Counted from the stretch's first letter, positions 33,056-44,202 are shown. The stretch is 64,000 nt of DNA from Palaemon carinicauda (GCF_036898095.1 NC_090759.1:20682620-20746619); one strand, 5' to 3'. Notes: generated by a model not told the origin, from the sequence alone. Numbers and translations: made by a program.

Positions 33056-34973
33056 ACATTGTGCGCGTGACAGGAGAGCTACCACTATTCATTCAGTCAT
33101 TTCTTTCACATAGAGTTTTCCAAGTGAGAGTTGGGGAAGCTCTATCACAGAGTAAATGCCAGGAAGAAGGAATTCCTCAGGGGAGTGTGCTGAGTGTAAC
33201 CCTTTTTTCACTAGCAATTAATGGGATATCCTCAGTCATTCCCCGGGATGTTCTCGCAACATTATTTGTGGATGATCTCTACATATCATTTGCTGGGACT
33301 AGAATGGCAATGGTTGAGAGAAAAATACAACTCTCTATTGATAAAATTATCCATTGGGCCGATATGAATGGATTTAAGTTCTCGATAAGTAAAACTAAAA
33401 TTGTCCATTTCTGTCGTATCCGGGGAGTACATCCAGACCCGGATATATACATCAAAGGTCAACGGATCCCATGTGCAAGTGAAGCTAAATTTTTAGGCTT
33501 GATATTTGATTGTAGGCTTACATGGGTTTCTCACTTAAAAGCATTAAAAGCTATATGTCTTGAAGCTATGAATCTTTTAAAAGTATTGTCCCATACATCA
33601 TGGGGGGCAGACCGCAATACAATTTTAAAATTATACAAGGCCTAGATTTTTTCCAAAATTAGTTACGGATGCGAAATATACTCCTCAGCAACCCCAAGCC
33701 GGTTAAAAATATTAGATTCTATACATCATGGTAGTATAAGATTGTCCACAGGAGCCTTTAGAACCTCACCTATCTCAAGTCTCCTTATGGATGCTGGGGA
33801 GTTGCCTCTAGACCTTTACCGAATGTCCTCTATTATTCGGTATTGGTTTAGATTGCAAAGACTCCCTATTTCTTCAGCCTTTCAGACTGCATACCTTGTA
33901 AGGCACTCAACCTACTTTAAGTTGCACCCAAAATCTCCTCAACCTTTTGGGTTTCGGGTGAAACAATTATTAAACAATCTGGATATAATTAGAATTAAGG
34001 TGCTTCCATTCAAGGTATCATCAACGCCTCCATGGAAATTACCTGACATATCTTTTTGTAAATACTTTATTGGAGTTAAGAAGAATATGACTGACTTAGA
34101 ATCCAGGTACAGTATCTTTTTATGGAACATGTTGAAGAACATAGGGGATCGACTTTTATATATACTGATGGCTCCAAATCTGATGCTGGTGTTGGTTTTG
34201 GAGTACATAGTAATGATTTTAATGGTAGAGGTGCACTTCCTCTAACAGCTTCCATATTTACTACCGAACTGTATGGCATACTAACCGCTATTGAGAAAAT
34301 AGCTTTGGAAAAGGAGGGTAATTTTACAATTTTTAGTGATGCAAGGAGTGTTCTTCAAGCTTTAGAAGTTTTTAATTCTAGTAACCCTCTAGTTTTAAAG
34401 ATTTTTGAATGGCTTTTTATTATTGGACGGAGAGGTATAACAGTTCGATTTTGTTGGGTTCCAGCACATGTAGGTGTGTCTGGGAACGAGAAGGCAGATT
34501 TACTGGCGAAGAATGCGGCATCCGAGTTGCTACCAAGGAGGTATCCCATTCCCTGTAATGATTTCCTACCTTACATCAAGAAATTGGTTTGTGATAAATG
34601 GCAACAGCTCTGGGATAGTCAAGATGGCAATAAAATGAGGGAAGTAACAAATATCATATCACCTTGGAGGTATAACATGATACCCCGAAAATGGGAGACG
34701 ACTCTTTGCCGTCTCCGTATTGGTCACACACGGTTGACACACGAGTTTCTGCTGAAGGGCCAACACCAACCGTATTGTGAGGACTGTTTAGTACCTTTAA
34801 CAGTGAGGCATTTGTTGACCGAATGCCCTAATTTTACTAACTTAAGAAATAGATATCTGTTTGAGGCTCGAGGTGAGGATGGCAGGTTAATCCTTGCCAA
34901 GATTCTTGGACATGATGTGTCCTACTATGCGAGCGGAATTTTTAGATTTATCTCAGAAGCAGGTCTTCTGTAA
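33056..34973 (+). pseudogene. LINE-D ORF2, C-terminal part: reverse transcriptase and RNase H (broken)
   Basis: Resumes at GELPLFIQSFLSHRVFQVRVG, before RT motif B (EGIPQGSVLSVTLF). Motif C is TLFVDDLYISF. A TAG at ~33643 and a frameshift near 34120 break the frame. Connection residues follow (TGAFRTSPISSLLMDAGELPL). An RNase H domain from 34122 has all catalytic residues: IYTDGSKSDAGVG, TTELYGILTAIE, FSDARSVLQAL, VPAHVGVSGNEKADLLAKNA. The C-terminal zinc-like CLVPLTVRHLLTECPNF closes the protein at 34973. RT plus RNase H places it with the I/Ingi/Loa-like LINEs. Confidence 0.85.
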
Positions 34974-35112
34974 ACTATTTAACTATTGTAATGACTTCTT
35001 AACTTTTATGGTTTCAATTGAATTCTCTCTTATTTTTCATATATAATAAATGCTATCGGCATCAATGACCTTAGATGTCAGGATGCCAGAAAACTTTCAA
35101 TCAATCAATCAA

Positions 35113-36800
35113 CTCTACTTGAACAAGTTTCTGTGAACACGGGCAAGGACAAGAGGAGAGTCACCAAGAATACAATCTATTCCTGGATCCGACAAGTTAT
35201 AAATCAGTCCTTGAACCCAGACTCTTCTCCAAAGGTTCTTAGACCCAGAGCTCATGATGGTAGGGGCGTAGTATGTCTGTAGCATTGAAGAACTGCTCTG
35301 TGACACAGGCTTTTCAAAATGGTGTGTGGAAGCGTGGGACGACCCTCATAGTCTGGACCTGAGAAACGAAACCCACAGGAACCTGGATACCTAGGTCCTG
35401 TGGCGGCAGCACAACATATGGTTAAAGATACCTCAGTTCCCTTGCAGGACAAGTAGCAGTCGGTCGAGAGTTGACGTTTCCCTGAATTAGTCTGGGATGA
35501 ACGGTAGAGTAACTGGCCTCTCTCCTTTCTTGTGGTATTACATCTATGGAACTCTGCAAGCTGATCTCATCTGTCCACATATAAAACCATATCCTTTGTG
35601 TTGCATAAAATATGATATGTATTTGTTATGTCCCTTCCCTCCCATCAAGGGGGAGTCGGGCAATGGCTAGGTTAAGTGCAGAGTTCAACTCCAAACAGTT
35701 CCTTACCTAAGGGTGAGTCTCCATTGTAAAGAGCAAAAGGGTTTGTATTTGTGTTGGAGCAAATGACAAATTTGGAAATATGTATTTTTCCTCACTATAC
35801 AAACCTTGAGTTCTTTATACATACCTGTCTCGCCATCACCTAACTCGCGAGAAAGTCCTGCCTGCAAATATTATTATTATTGTTATTATTATTATTATTA
35901 TTATTATTAATATTATTATTATTAATATTATTATTGTTATTATTATTATTATTATTACTTTCTAAGCTACAACCCTAGTTGGAAAAGCAGGATGCTATAA
36001 GCCCAGGGGCTCCAACAGGGAAAATAGCCCAGTGAGGAAAGGAAACAAGGGAAAATGAAATTTTTAAGAAGAGTAACAACATTAAAATAAATATCGTATA
36101 TAAACTATAAAAACTTTAATAAAACAAGAAGAAAAGAAACAAGACTGAACAGTTTGCCCGAGTGTACCCTCAAGCAAGAGAACTCGAACCCAAGACAGTG
36201 GAAGACCATGGTACAGAGGCTATGGCACTACCCAAGACTAGAAAACAATGGATTGATTTTGGAGTGTCCTTCTCCTAGAATAGCTGCTGAGCATAGCTAA
36301 AGAGTCTCTTCTACTCTTAACGAGAGGAAAGTGGCCACTGAATAATTACAGTGCAGTAACCTCTTGTGTAAAGAAAAATTGTTTGGTAATCTCAGTGTTG
36401 TCAGGATAGAGGAAAATGTGTAAAGAATTGGCCAGACTATTCGCTGTGTGTGTGTGTTTGTAGGCAAAGGGAAAATGAACCATAACCAGGGAGACGGATC
36501 CAATGTAGTACTGTCTGGCCAATCAAAAGACCCCATAACTCTGTAGCGGTAGTATCTCGACGGGTGGCTGGTGCTCTGGCCAACCTACTACCTATGAAAA
36601 GTGAAGGTATTTCATGGTGTGTGAGCTAGGTGGTTGGTCTACCCCACACTACCCCAACCCCCACTAACTCTAACTAGTGGTGGGTTGTTATACCTCGCTA
36701 AAAGGTCTTTTGACTAGTTTTCAGGATTTGCCGAAATAATATCCACTGTAAAAAGTTCAAGGTTTTTATAGTTAGGAAAAATACAAATCCTTTCTAATAT
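35113..36800 (+). mobile_element. DIRS-F: 3' end of a DIRS-like element, split by a SINE
   Basis: 35125-35290 encodes a decayed recombinase C-terminus (TGKDKRRVTKNTIYSWIRQ, RPRAHDGRG) homologous to the DIRS-D recombinase. After ~400 bp of 3' UTR an internal complementary region lies at ~35741-35825 (gtttgtatttgtg... ggaaatatgtatttttcctcactatacaaacc). The right terminal repeat begins after it, is interrupted by the SINE-like element at 35869-36604, and ends at ~36797, where 'caaggtttttatagttagga' is the inverse of the 'tcctcactatacaaaccttg' part of the internal region. LINE-D abuts its left edge. Confidence 0.72.
35869..36604 (-). mobile_element. SINE-like element sharing its 3' tail with LINE-1
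   Basis: Read on the minus strand, it starts at 36604, runs through a unique head (~380 bp) that recurs at 54416-54793, then ~220 bp related to the LINE-1 3' UTR including 'cctcactgggctat' and 'aactagggttgtagctt', and ends in a long (TAA)n at 35956-35869. A pol III B-box-like word GGGTTCGAGTTC lies at 36191-36180 (minus). At ~735 bp it is long for a SINE. An internally deleted LINE derivative is the alternative. Confidence 0.72.
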
Positions 36801-36819
36801 GTCATATTCTGTATTCCAG

Positions 36820-36975
36820 GTTCCTTGCTATATCTTGCATGTCGCAATGGTGAGAAAGCTAAGAAAATTGTAAGAAATCTACGCAGGGTGACGGATAACA
36901 AAGAAATTCATTATTTGCATCTAGATCTCTCCAAATTTTCCACAATAGAGAATTTTGTTACTGCTTTCAAAGATC
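36820..36975 (+). CDS. Internal exon of a short-chain dehydrogenase/reductase (retinol dehydrogenase-like)
   Basis: A 156-bp exon flanked by an acceptor (tattccag, AG at 36818-36819) and a donor (gtgagt from 36976). It encodes SLLYLACRNGEKAKKI, then DLSKFSTIENFVTAFKD. ACR(D/N)-x-EKA followed ~25 residues later by LDLS-x-x-x-S/T-I is the beta2-alpha2-beta3 part of the classical SDR Rossmann fold in retinol dehydrogenase 11-14-like proteins; the Asp in LDLS contacts the adenine ring of NAD(P). Both ends are in phase 1 (52 codons). It is the only host-like coding sequence I recognise. The glycine-rich TGxxxGIG exon should lie upstream and the YxxxK exon downstream; neither is visible in the window, so the gene must have long introns. 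Confidence 0.78.
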
Positions 36976-37264
36976 GTGAGTATTTTACAAATGGACATAG
37001 TGTATGCCTATTGTATGAATGTATGTTAAGAACTAATGCTTAATGTTCAGGGTGGCTTCAAACTTCTTTTCAATAAATCTATTTAAAACTCCTACCACCA
37101 AATTGGCAAAAGAATTAATTTCTACTAAACTACCCATTCTTTTACCCATAGCCAACATTTTTTTTTTAGTTAGCCAACCAGAATAACCTTAGTTCAATGC
37201 ATGCCTCCTATTGACATGACTAAGGCTCTAGAAAATTGCCCTGATCTGTTAAAATTGGTAGTTA
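36976..37264 (+). other. Presumed intron of the SDR gene
   Basis: Follows the donor site; AT-rich without reading frames. The DIRS-G remnant begins soon after. Confidence 0.5.
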
Positions 37265-39960
37265 TTCTTACGCGGATACAAACTTCCGAGTCATTTAATG
37301 GGTTACTCCTAGTTTCGTTTTCTACAACCAGACAATCAAAAGAAAATTGGTTTGATTGCATCATGCTTCAATCTGCATAATGCTTGTTCAAAGTACTTCC
37401 CGACAACACTGGTTGGGAAGTAGGTCGGTATGCCCACTTCCTCTCTCTGTGATCAGCCATGTGTATCGCCCGTACTTCACCCTTATAGTGCTTAGTGCTT
37501 GTGTCTGGTATTCACTGTCACTTGCATCTAGCATTATTTGTGAGATTACGAATGTGTGCCTTACTATTATTATGTCGAATTCGATGTGCTCCTTCTCCGG
37601 CCGAGGTAGACTACCCTGTGGTACATTTATGAGCCTGGTAGAAGTGGATCCACACCCAGTTTGACCTTCCTGTAGAGATAAGCAATGTTCTGTGGAATCA
37701 CCATGTGAGTACTGTAGGGAGTTGTCGTCCTCCCAGTGGGAGAGATATTGTTCTTCCTGCAAGAGACAATCTAAGAGGGATCCTTACCCTTCATCTTTTG
37801 TCAGCAATGACAAGAATTGTAAGATTGGTCTTGTGGCAAACGTTATCCCCCTTCCAGGTCCATTGTGTCAGGAGCCCACTGAGGCTCCAGTCATGGATGA
37901 CAATGGCCATAATTTTTTTGTTATTTTATCACCCAGTGTTGATAATGTATGATATAAACTTGAACCAGTTCTTATAGTGGATCCCCTGACTATGGCTGTT
38001 GTGCTCCCTGAGCTGGATTCTTCAGATGTTCCATCTATCCCTGATTTTTCTGTATTATGTTATGCTTAGATCTCCCTCCCCCCTGCGAGTGCATTGAGTG
38101 GAGATCTATATATGTCATATTATACTGATAAGATATTTCCCCTATGGAAGTGTTTCCAATTAGTTAAGTGAAAATATCTTCGCATTCAAATCGGAACCTT
38201 AGAGTAGAGCCTATCGTTTTCCCTTGTACTGAGGCAGCCTTATTGAAAGATCCTTATTACCAGTCATCAGGTTGAAATAACAAGCAAGGCCTGCCTTGTA
38301 CGCCTACGGGTCTTCAGTAGAGATCTCCATATGAGAGTTCCTAGGACGCTTCAGTAGACCTACAATAGGATAGTCGGACCTCATTGGCTATGTTCCCTTT
38401 TAAGACTTGGTAATAGAAAGTTGCTTGAAACAAGTTTCTCCTTCCAAGCCTAATAACGTTGTGAAGTCGAGTATAACAAATCCTGCTTTTCCCAGAATTT
38501 CTGGCATTACTAATTAAGCTAGGCTGAGCGTTCAGAATAACAAATCTGAATGCCACACTGTATCTAAACATGATGACGTCACTCTACCCAACACCATCTC
38601 AACATGTGAGGTAACTCCTCTTCATCTTAGGCAGGTCAACAGGTCTAAACAAGTTGTCACCCCTAAACATCATGTCACAAAACGCACAGCCATTTTGACG
38701 CGTTACCGTCTTCCTCCACAACTTAACAATGTCAAAGTTCAAGCTAATGAACGTTCACCACGCCCTAGAGGGCGTGGTAGATCGTCTCCCCATTACTTTA
38801 AGGCTCCCCCAGAGTTTTATAAATTGAAGGATAAAGCTTTCATATGCTAATAACAAGCCTGTGTCTAACGCTGATGACATACCTATTAATCGTCATGACA
38901 GACCACTCTAGCACCTGGCCTAATGTTCATGATGCTAAAACTAAGTATTCAATGGAACACCATTTTATTAAACATAATTCTTTACAGGTACAGAGTTTAG
39001 ATGGGTGTGGAATGAGTCACTCCCCCATCTGACACAGATGAAGCAACTATCGGCAGACAACGTAGATGCCCTCTTTCCCTCCTCTATTCTGCTGTCTCGC
39101 AGTGATGAGTTCCTATGCAATGGGATCAGCAAAGGAGCAGGCCGTTCAAGCTGAGGTACAGACCATGCTAGAGAAGGATGCTCTCCAAGAGATCCAAGAC
39201 GGGTCTCTGGGTTTCTACAGTTGACTCTTTCTAGTCGAAAAAGCATTTAGAGGCCGGAGACCAGTCATAGAACTCTCAGTTCTGAATATGTTCAACAAAC
39301 TCCATTCAGACTAGAGAGGCAGCCCGTTTCTGATAAAAGGCAGGTTACCAGCTCATCAGTGACAGAAGCTACTGGGTCATCTGTCCTCGTTCGTGAGGCT
39401 GGTGCCCAATGGCTGTCTTTGTATCCATTCTCTCCAGTGGCAGCTGAAGACCTTTTGGTCTCAGGACAAGGACCCTCTGCACCTTGAGGTTCTAATAGGG
39501 TTAGAGCAAAAGAGACATCTGATTTGGTGGGTGTTAAACAATAATCTCCTCAAGGGAGTAGAAATTGTTTCTCCTCCCCAGAATTGATGCTTTTTACAGA
39601 TGCGTCAAAAGAGAAGTTGGGCTCTCATGTTTCACCTCATAGTCTCCGGAGTGTGATCTGAGTCGAGCGACAGGGCCACATAAACCTCCTAGAAATGACG
39701 GCAGCCTTTCTAGCCCTCAAGCAATTCCACCAGCTCCTTTCATGACACTCCGTGGAGCTGATGAGCGACAACACCACAGTAGTGGCTTTAGAAACAAACA
39801 AGGAAGTACTTTTTCACAGTCCGTCTGCCATCTGGTTGTGGAAATATTGAGATGGACAGAAGACAACTTGGTAGCTCTCTCAGCCTGATTCCCCATTGAA
39901 CAAGAGAATGCTTTGATGAAGTTATCGTGCTTCAACAGGGAATATCATTTCCATTTTGGA
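37265..39960 (+). mobile_element. DIRS-G: heavily decayed DIRS-like element
   Basis: The left terminal-repeat trace begins near 37268 (ggatacaaacttccgagtc, similar to the DIRS-F repeat). Gag traces at 37590-37830 keep the Cys-rich module (EVDPHPV, SCRDKQCSVE, CEYCRELSSSQWERY), with a stop at one Cys position. An RT trace lies at 39110-39300 (KGAGR.. SSEYVQQTPFRLE) and an RNase H trace at 39590-39800 (ELMLFTDASKEKLGSHVS, LMSDNTTVVAL). Large deletions and many stops. It is closest to DIRS-D/F. No recombinase or right end is recognisable. Confidence 0.7.
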
Positions 39961-40073
39961 GCATTGTGACAGGAAAGAGGGCTCTCGAAATTGGGGAAAT
40001 TGCTCCCTCAGTTCGAATCTAAATTTCTCTCTCATCTATTTCTGCTTGTCACCATCACTTCAACCTCCCATTA

Positions 40074-40118
40074 TGAGAGAGAGAGAGAGAGAATTTTTTT
40101 TTTTTTTTTTTTTTTTTT
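40074..40118. repeat. (GA)n followed by poly-T
   Basis: About nine GA repeats and then 25 T. Confidence 0.95.
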
Positions 40119-40910
40119 GAGAAATTCAGGGATTGATGCTGGGTGGGCCGGGTGTTTACAACTATTTTGACCAATAAAACGATTTTAATTCAAACACATG
40201 ACCATGTAAACATATGCAAACTAATTATGTTAATTCTTGTAAATTGTGATGATTACTCACTGAATCATGTGCAAAGGATGAAGTTAAAAAACATGGCACA
40301 GTCCCATATTTTCTTTTTGCATTATAACGAAAAAGGTATAAGAAAATACCCATATTAGTGAGACACCATGTACAAGAGTTTAATCCAAACATGGCTCATA
40401 TTTTCTATATTCCTATTAGTTTTTTAAATTTAATCCACTAAGAATCTAATAATTGTTGTAGATCGGTGAGATCTGAGTGGAATAGACTTGATTTTAAAAC
40501 ACCTTTAGATTTTATTCTGATCAAAATTCATTAGCCAATGTCATGAGAAGTTCGATACCGGTATGTGTTTAGGTTGATTGACGGTCAGGGATTTAAATAT
40601 AACCTAATTGAATTGCTGATAAGAATTTGTTGCTTTAGATTTAACAGCTGTTTTAGATGGACTCAGAGTTTATATATGGAGAACATGTTAATCAACTTCC
40701 AAATTCTAAATGCGTACGGTACTCATTAAGTAGATAATTTAGTTTATGGCTTTAAGGGGGTGAGTGTTTTATCAAGCTCAATTTCTTTTTCTTTTTATTG
40801 GTAATTTAATTGACTGGGTTTTTCAACTATTAATTCCTGAAATTTAATAATGTTCATGTGATTTATAGCTGGAACTTAATATTTTTGTGTTAATTGAATT
40901 GAAATAAAAT

Positions 40911-40914
<4 letters not shown>

Positions 40915-40978
<64 letters not shown>
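40915..40978. repeat. (CT)n microsatellite
   Basis: About 32 CT repeats. Confidence 0.97.
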
Positions 40979-40981
<3 letters not shown>

Positions 40982-41504
40982 TGGCATTGATATGGTGCTG
41001 GGTTAGTCCCGGATTGGAAAAGGGGAACGAATGGGCTCGTTTCCTAAAAATTGAGATGACCTATATTCATCCAAGTCACAAATTAGGTACCGAGAGAGAG
41101 AGAGAGAGAACTAATTGGAGTCTCTTCTATATCACACATACCTCGACTAGGTAATCCTAATTCTACGAGGTGGAAACTATTCAAAAGATATTCAAAAGAT
41201 TCTCGTGTCTGTGGAATGATTTTGCTCTTCTCAGAAGTAATGAAAAATAGCAGGAGGGACTTGAAGAATATCTTTATTCCTTTTCCGTCTTTCAAGTTGA
41301 AGTGGATCGTGGCTGTCCATTGAAATGATAAAGGACCACAGATTAGTGATCACTGGAGGTGTGGTTTTTTTTTTCTATTTTTTTTTCCAGAGACCTTTGT
41401 GGCACGATGATACCTGTAAGTTTTATTTTACATTTTTGTTTTCATGAAAGTTCTACAAGTTAAAAGTAATCTTACTACAGTATTTTCAACTGTCTTATTT
41501 CTCC

Positions 41505-41735
41505 TTGGAAATATGTCTTACTGCCATTATGCTGGTTGGGAGTTCGAGATTAGACGCCCACTCAAGCTTGGTAGCAACTAGTAGTGTCTGCAACCTGCTC
41601 GGTGTCAGCAGCTATTGTTTGATGATGGAGAGGGGCTTGGTCGTTAATCGTATGTATATATGGTCAGTCTCGAGGACATTGTTCCTGTCCCTTGTATATG
41701 CCATTCATGAGTGACCTTTAAACCTTTAAAAACAT
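41505..41735 (+). mobile_element. Candidate tRNA-derived SINE
   Basis: A ~230-bp block beginning 'tggaaatatgtcttactgcc'. It contains 'ctggttgggagttcgagatt', a B-box-like word (GAGTTCGAGAT), ends with 'cattcatgagtgacctttaa' and is followed by an AAACCTTTAAA motif. No second copy in the window, so it rests on the B-box-like word and general look only. Confidence 0.3.
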
Positions 41736-42627
41736 GATTGTTCCTCATACTCTTTATATTATTTATTGTTTTTGCTGTATTTTGTACTTTTTCCAACTTG
41801 GAATATGAAACACTTAAAAGGTTAAGTGCAATGAAACTACTAGAATAGTTCTAGTTTTATAATATTATATAGTAAATTGTTTTGAAGGCAGCTTACTCGA
41901 TCCCTTTCCTCGCGATGGATCCAAGAGATTCGTACCAGTATATTTATTTTATATCTTTGGAGAACATTCTGCTTAATCCGGGTTTCAATTTCTAAATGCT
42001 CACTATTATAGCTTTAAAAAACTTCAACATCTTGAAAGACTTTATATCATCAGTCCGTATGTCAAGTAACAATTATTTATACAGCACAACTTTATATAGG
42101 CAGCTATGTAAGAGTGGAGTTTGAGTCATTAGGCTGGTTGATTTCTGGTTAATTTCCCCCTTTTAATGATAATAATAATGATAATAATAATAATAATAAT
42201 AATAATAATATTATAATAATGATAAGGACAATGATAATAATGATGATGATGATATTAATGTACAAATTTGGGGATGCATATTTGAAGGCTAGAACTAGTT
42301 TCATTTTGGCACGATTTCTTTGGTTTAAATATCTAAGAAAGCTCTCGAATATATTGGACAATGTGCTTCTGATAACTGATTCAGTCATTGCACACTTTTT
42401 GAAAACTAGCGGGTGAAAATTCAGGAAGGCATCAAAACTGAATTAGTTTTTATTATATCTAAAACAGAATACCTTATGAGTGTTGAATGGAAAGATCCCA
42501 AGTTAGACCGCCATAATTAATCTGGAAACTGGTGCATTAAAGTGAGTATGCAGTTTCCATTATTTTGAAAGGTTTACAAACGAGAGTTGTGATATGTGTA
42601 ATGTAGATTGTCAAATGCAAATGTTGT
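41736..42627. other. AT-rich spacer, no gene recognised
   Basis: AT-rich DNA containing the (TAA)n/(GAT)n microsatellite at 42166-42256. No coding signal. Confidence 0.5.
42166..42256. repeat. (TAA)n/(GAT)n microsatellite
   Basis: Imperfect TAA repeats grading into TGA/GAT repeats. Confidence 0.93.
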
Positions 42628-43074
42628 TTAGGAATAAGAGCAGTCGTAGTTCTCTCTCTTTGCCTTGGAGAGTCGCTGATATATTTCTGTTGGCACTAAA
42701 TGCCTTTTTGGCATATTCACTCCACCATCTTCCTTTAAATGAAATTCCCCACAAATATTACCCCTAATTTTCATCTCTATCACATTCACACTTGGATCAT
42801 CACATTTTTTCAGAAAATTATACCCAAGCAATACATCATATTTCTTATTCGTTCCCTCAACCACGTAAAAATCATTATCCTCCATCGTCAGCCCCCCAGT
42901 CATAACATTTTCACACATCTTGCCTAGCACTGGCATACTCAAATTACCAATGCCTTTCACTTCACCCTTACATCCCTTAAATTCACCAACATCCCTTACC
43001 TTATCATATGCATTTCTAAACATTAAATTAACACCACAACCAGTATCAATCAAACCAACCAACTCTATTGGCAT
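42628..43074 (-). pseudogene. Retroviral-type aspartic protease of an LTR retrotransposon (fragment)
   Basis: Minus-strand frame of 148 codons. The catalytic triad motif is in ELVGLIDTGCGVNLMF (D-T-G), and YDVLLGYNFLKK matches the second conserved Leu-Gly block (here LLG-Y-x-FL). It would cleave gag-pol precursors. It follows, on the same strand, a gag with zinc knuckles, consistent with a Ty3/Gypsy-type element. No reverse transcriptase or LTR is found downstream (below 42628), so only the 5' coding part survives. Confidence 0.75.
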
Positions 43075-43278
43075 TAAAAATCAATTTCACACGAATGCAA
43101 TCATACGCTTTTCCCTCATCACATATTCATGCAATAAACCCTCACGAACATGCATCACATTCACTCCCCACACGCAGGAGGACTTACCCAGTTGAACCCT
43201 CTGACTACCTAGTTTCCCGAACATTCTGGCTGACTTAATCCCTCATTCTTACATACCCTAGGTATACTGTATGTCCAT

Positions 43279-44105
43279 CTACACCACATTCAGTACATTT
43301 AGTACGCTGCTCCTCGCATGATGACTATCCTTACCACAATTGCCGCAAGTAACATTTGTACGATTACTCCTACATTCACTCGCTATAGACCCAGTCTTAC
43401 CACACTCAATAACACTTAACCACTTTCTCTTTCTTCCACTCACTAATACGATGCCCTGTCTCACCACAACCAAAACATGCTCCTAACACCCATCTACACT
43501 CATTCTTTTTATGTCCTACTGTCCCACACCTAAAACACTTCTCTTCACGGATACAACTACTTGACCTACCTCGCTGCGCAATAGCACTCCTATCTCTCCA
43601 AACCTGATTCCCTTGCCTAAACCCTTCATTTGTCCTTACAGCTATTCCCACATTACTCGCCCTAACACTCCTATCTACTACACTATCAGCTGCCCTAATC
43701 GGTCCTCTCATGACGGCATCTTTGAAACTAACAAATTCTGGCACACTTTCCTCCATTCCAGTTCTCATATTCACAGATTTACTTTCATACATCTATCTAA
43801 CTCGTAATCCCCAACTATCTCTAAAATATTATCCTATGTTAATCTCTCTCGTCCACTTCATTTTCTCCTTCTGTTTCTAATTAATAAACTCTTGACACAT
43901 TCTCTGGCACCTTACTCAAAAACTTCTTCATTAGTTCCTTATTCTCGTTTATACCTTCATCCTCATACTTATTCCTACCTAACGTTTCCAACCTACATAC
44001 TACATCGATATCGCTTTTCCTACATTCATCAGTGCCTCATCAAAATCGTTCTTACACTTATACCTAACACTCCTTTTCATATGTTTTACCTGCTCAATGA
44101 ACGGA
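43279..44105 (-). pseudogene. LTR-retrotransposon gag with zinc knuckles (frameshifted fragment)
   Basis: Minus strand, reading from 44105 down: RSVRYKCKNDFDEALMNVGK, ENKELMKKFLSKVPENV (gag-like helical part), then zinc knuckles CFRCGTVGHKKNEC, CFGCGETGHRIS, CGKTGSIASEC and CGNCGKDSHHA. Several frameshifts and stops separate the parts. Its upstream side is cut at 44106 where a DIRS-E-type terminal repeat fragment begins. Confidence 0.7.
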
Positions 44106-44106
44106 T

Positions 44107-44200
44107 TTTGAGCGAAGCGAAAAATCTATTTTTGGGTGAATTAGCCATGTCGTCCTGATGGAAGGTTTCTATAAGTAGCTTCTTAAGGGATATTTGACTA
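44107..44200. repeat. Fragment of a DIRS-E-type terminal repeat
   Basis: 'gagcgaagcg.aaaatctatttttgggtga' followed by 'ccatgtcgt.ctgatggaagg' matches 60006-60100 over ~95 bp, then homology stops. It is an isolated end fragment; its start coincides with the start of DIRS-E (60006), supporting that position as the true terminus. Confidence 0.8.
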
Positions 44201-44202
44201 TA

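Larger units (their letters stand above)
24030..35112 (+). mobile_element. LINE-D: I-type non-LTR retrotransposon with RNase H, interrupted by DIRS-D
   Basis: The left half (24030-27744) holds a ~530-bp 5' UTR, ORF1 and the endonuclease part of ORF2. The right half (33056-35112) holds the rest of RT, RNase H and a 3' end with (TCAA)n at 35096-35109. Between them lies DIRS-D in reverse orientation. The two halves belong together: a second copy (52640-60005) has the same ORF1/endonuclease and continues into matching RT finger sequence. About 130 residues of RT, including motif A, are missing at the DIRS-D junctions. The 5' limit at ~24030 is approximate. Confidence 0.8.
39961..41504. other. Anonymous DNA with microsatellites, no gene recognised
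   Basis: Contains (GA)n at 40074-40092 followed by T25 (40094-40118), (CT)n at 40915-40978 and a short (GA)n at 41091-41109. The rest is AT-rich unique-looking sequence without long frames. Confidence 0.6.

Noticed and set aside
37356..38000. Additional host exons near the SDR exon
   Set aside because: The readable peptides (CEYCRELSSSQWERY etc.) match the Cys-rich N-terminus of DIRS gag, so the region is the DIRS-G remnant.
42200..44160. Plus-strand frames opposite the LTR-retrotransposon gag/protease
   Set aside because: The minus strand carries DTG protease and CCHC knuckles; the plus-strand readings are antisense shadows.
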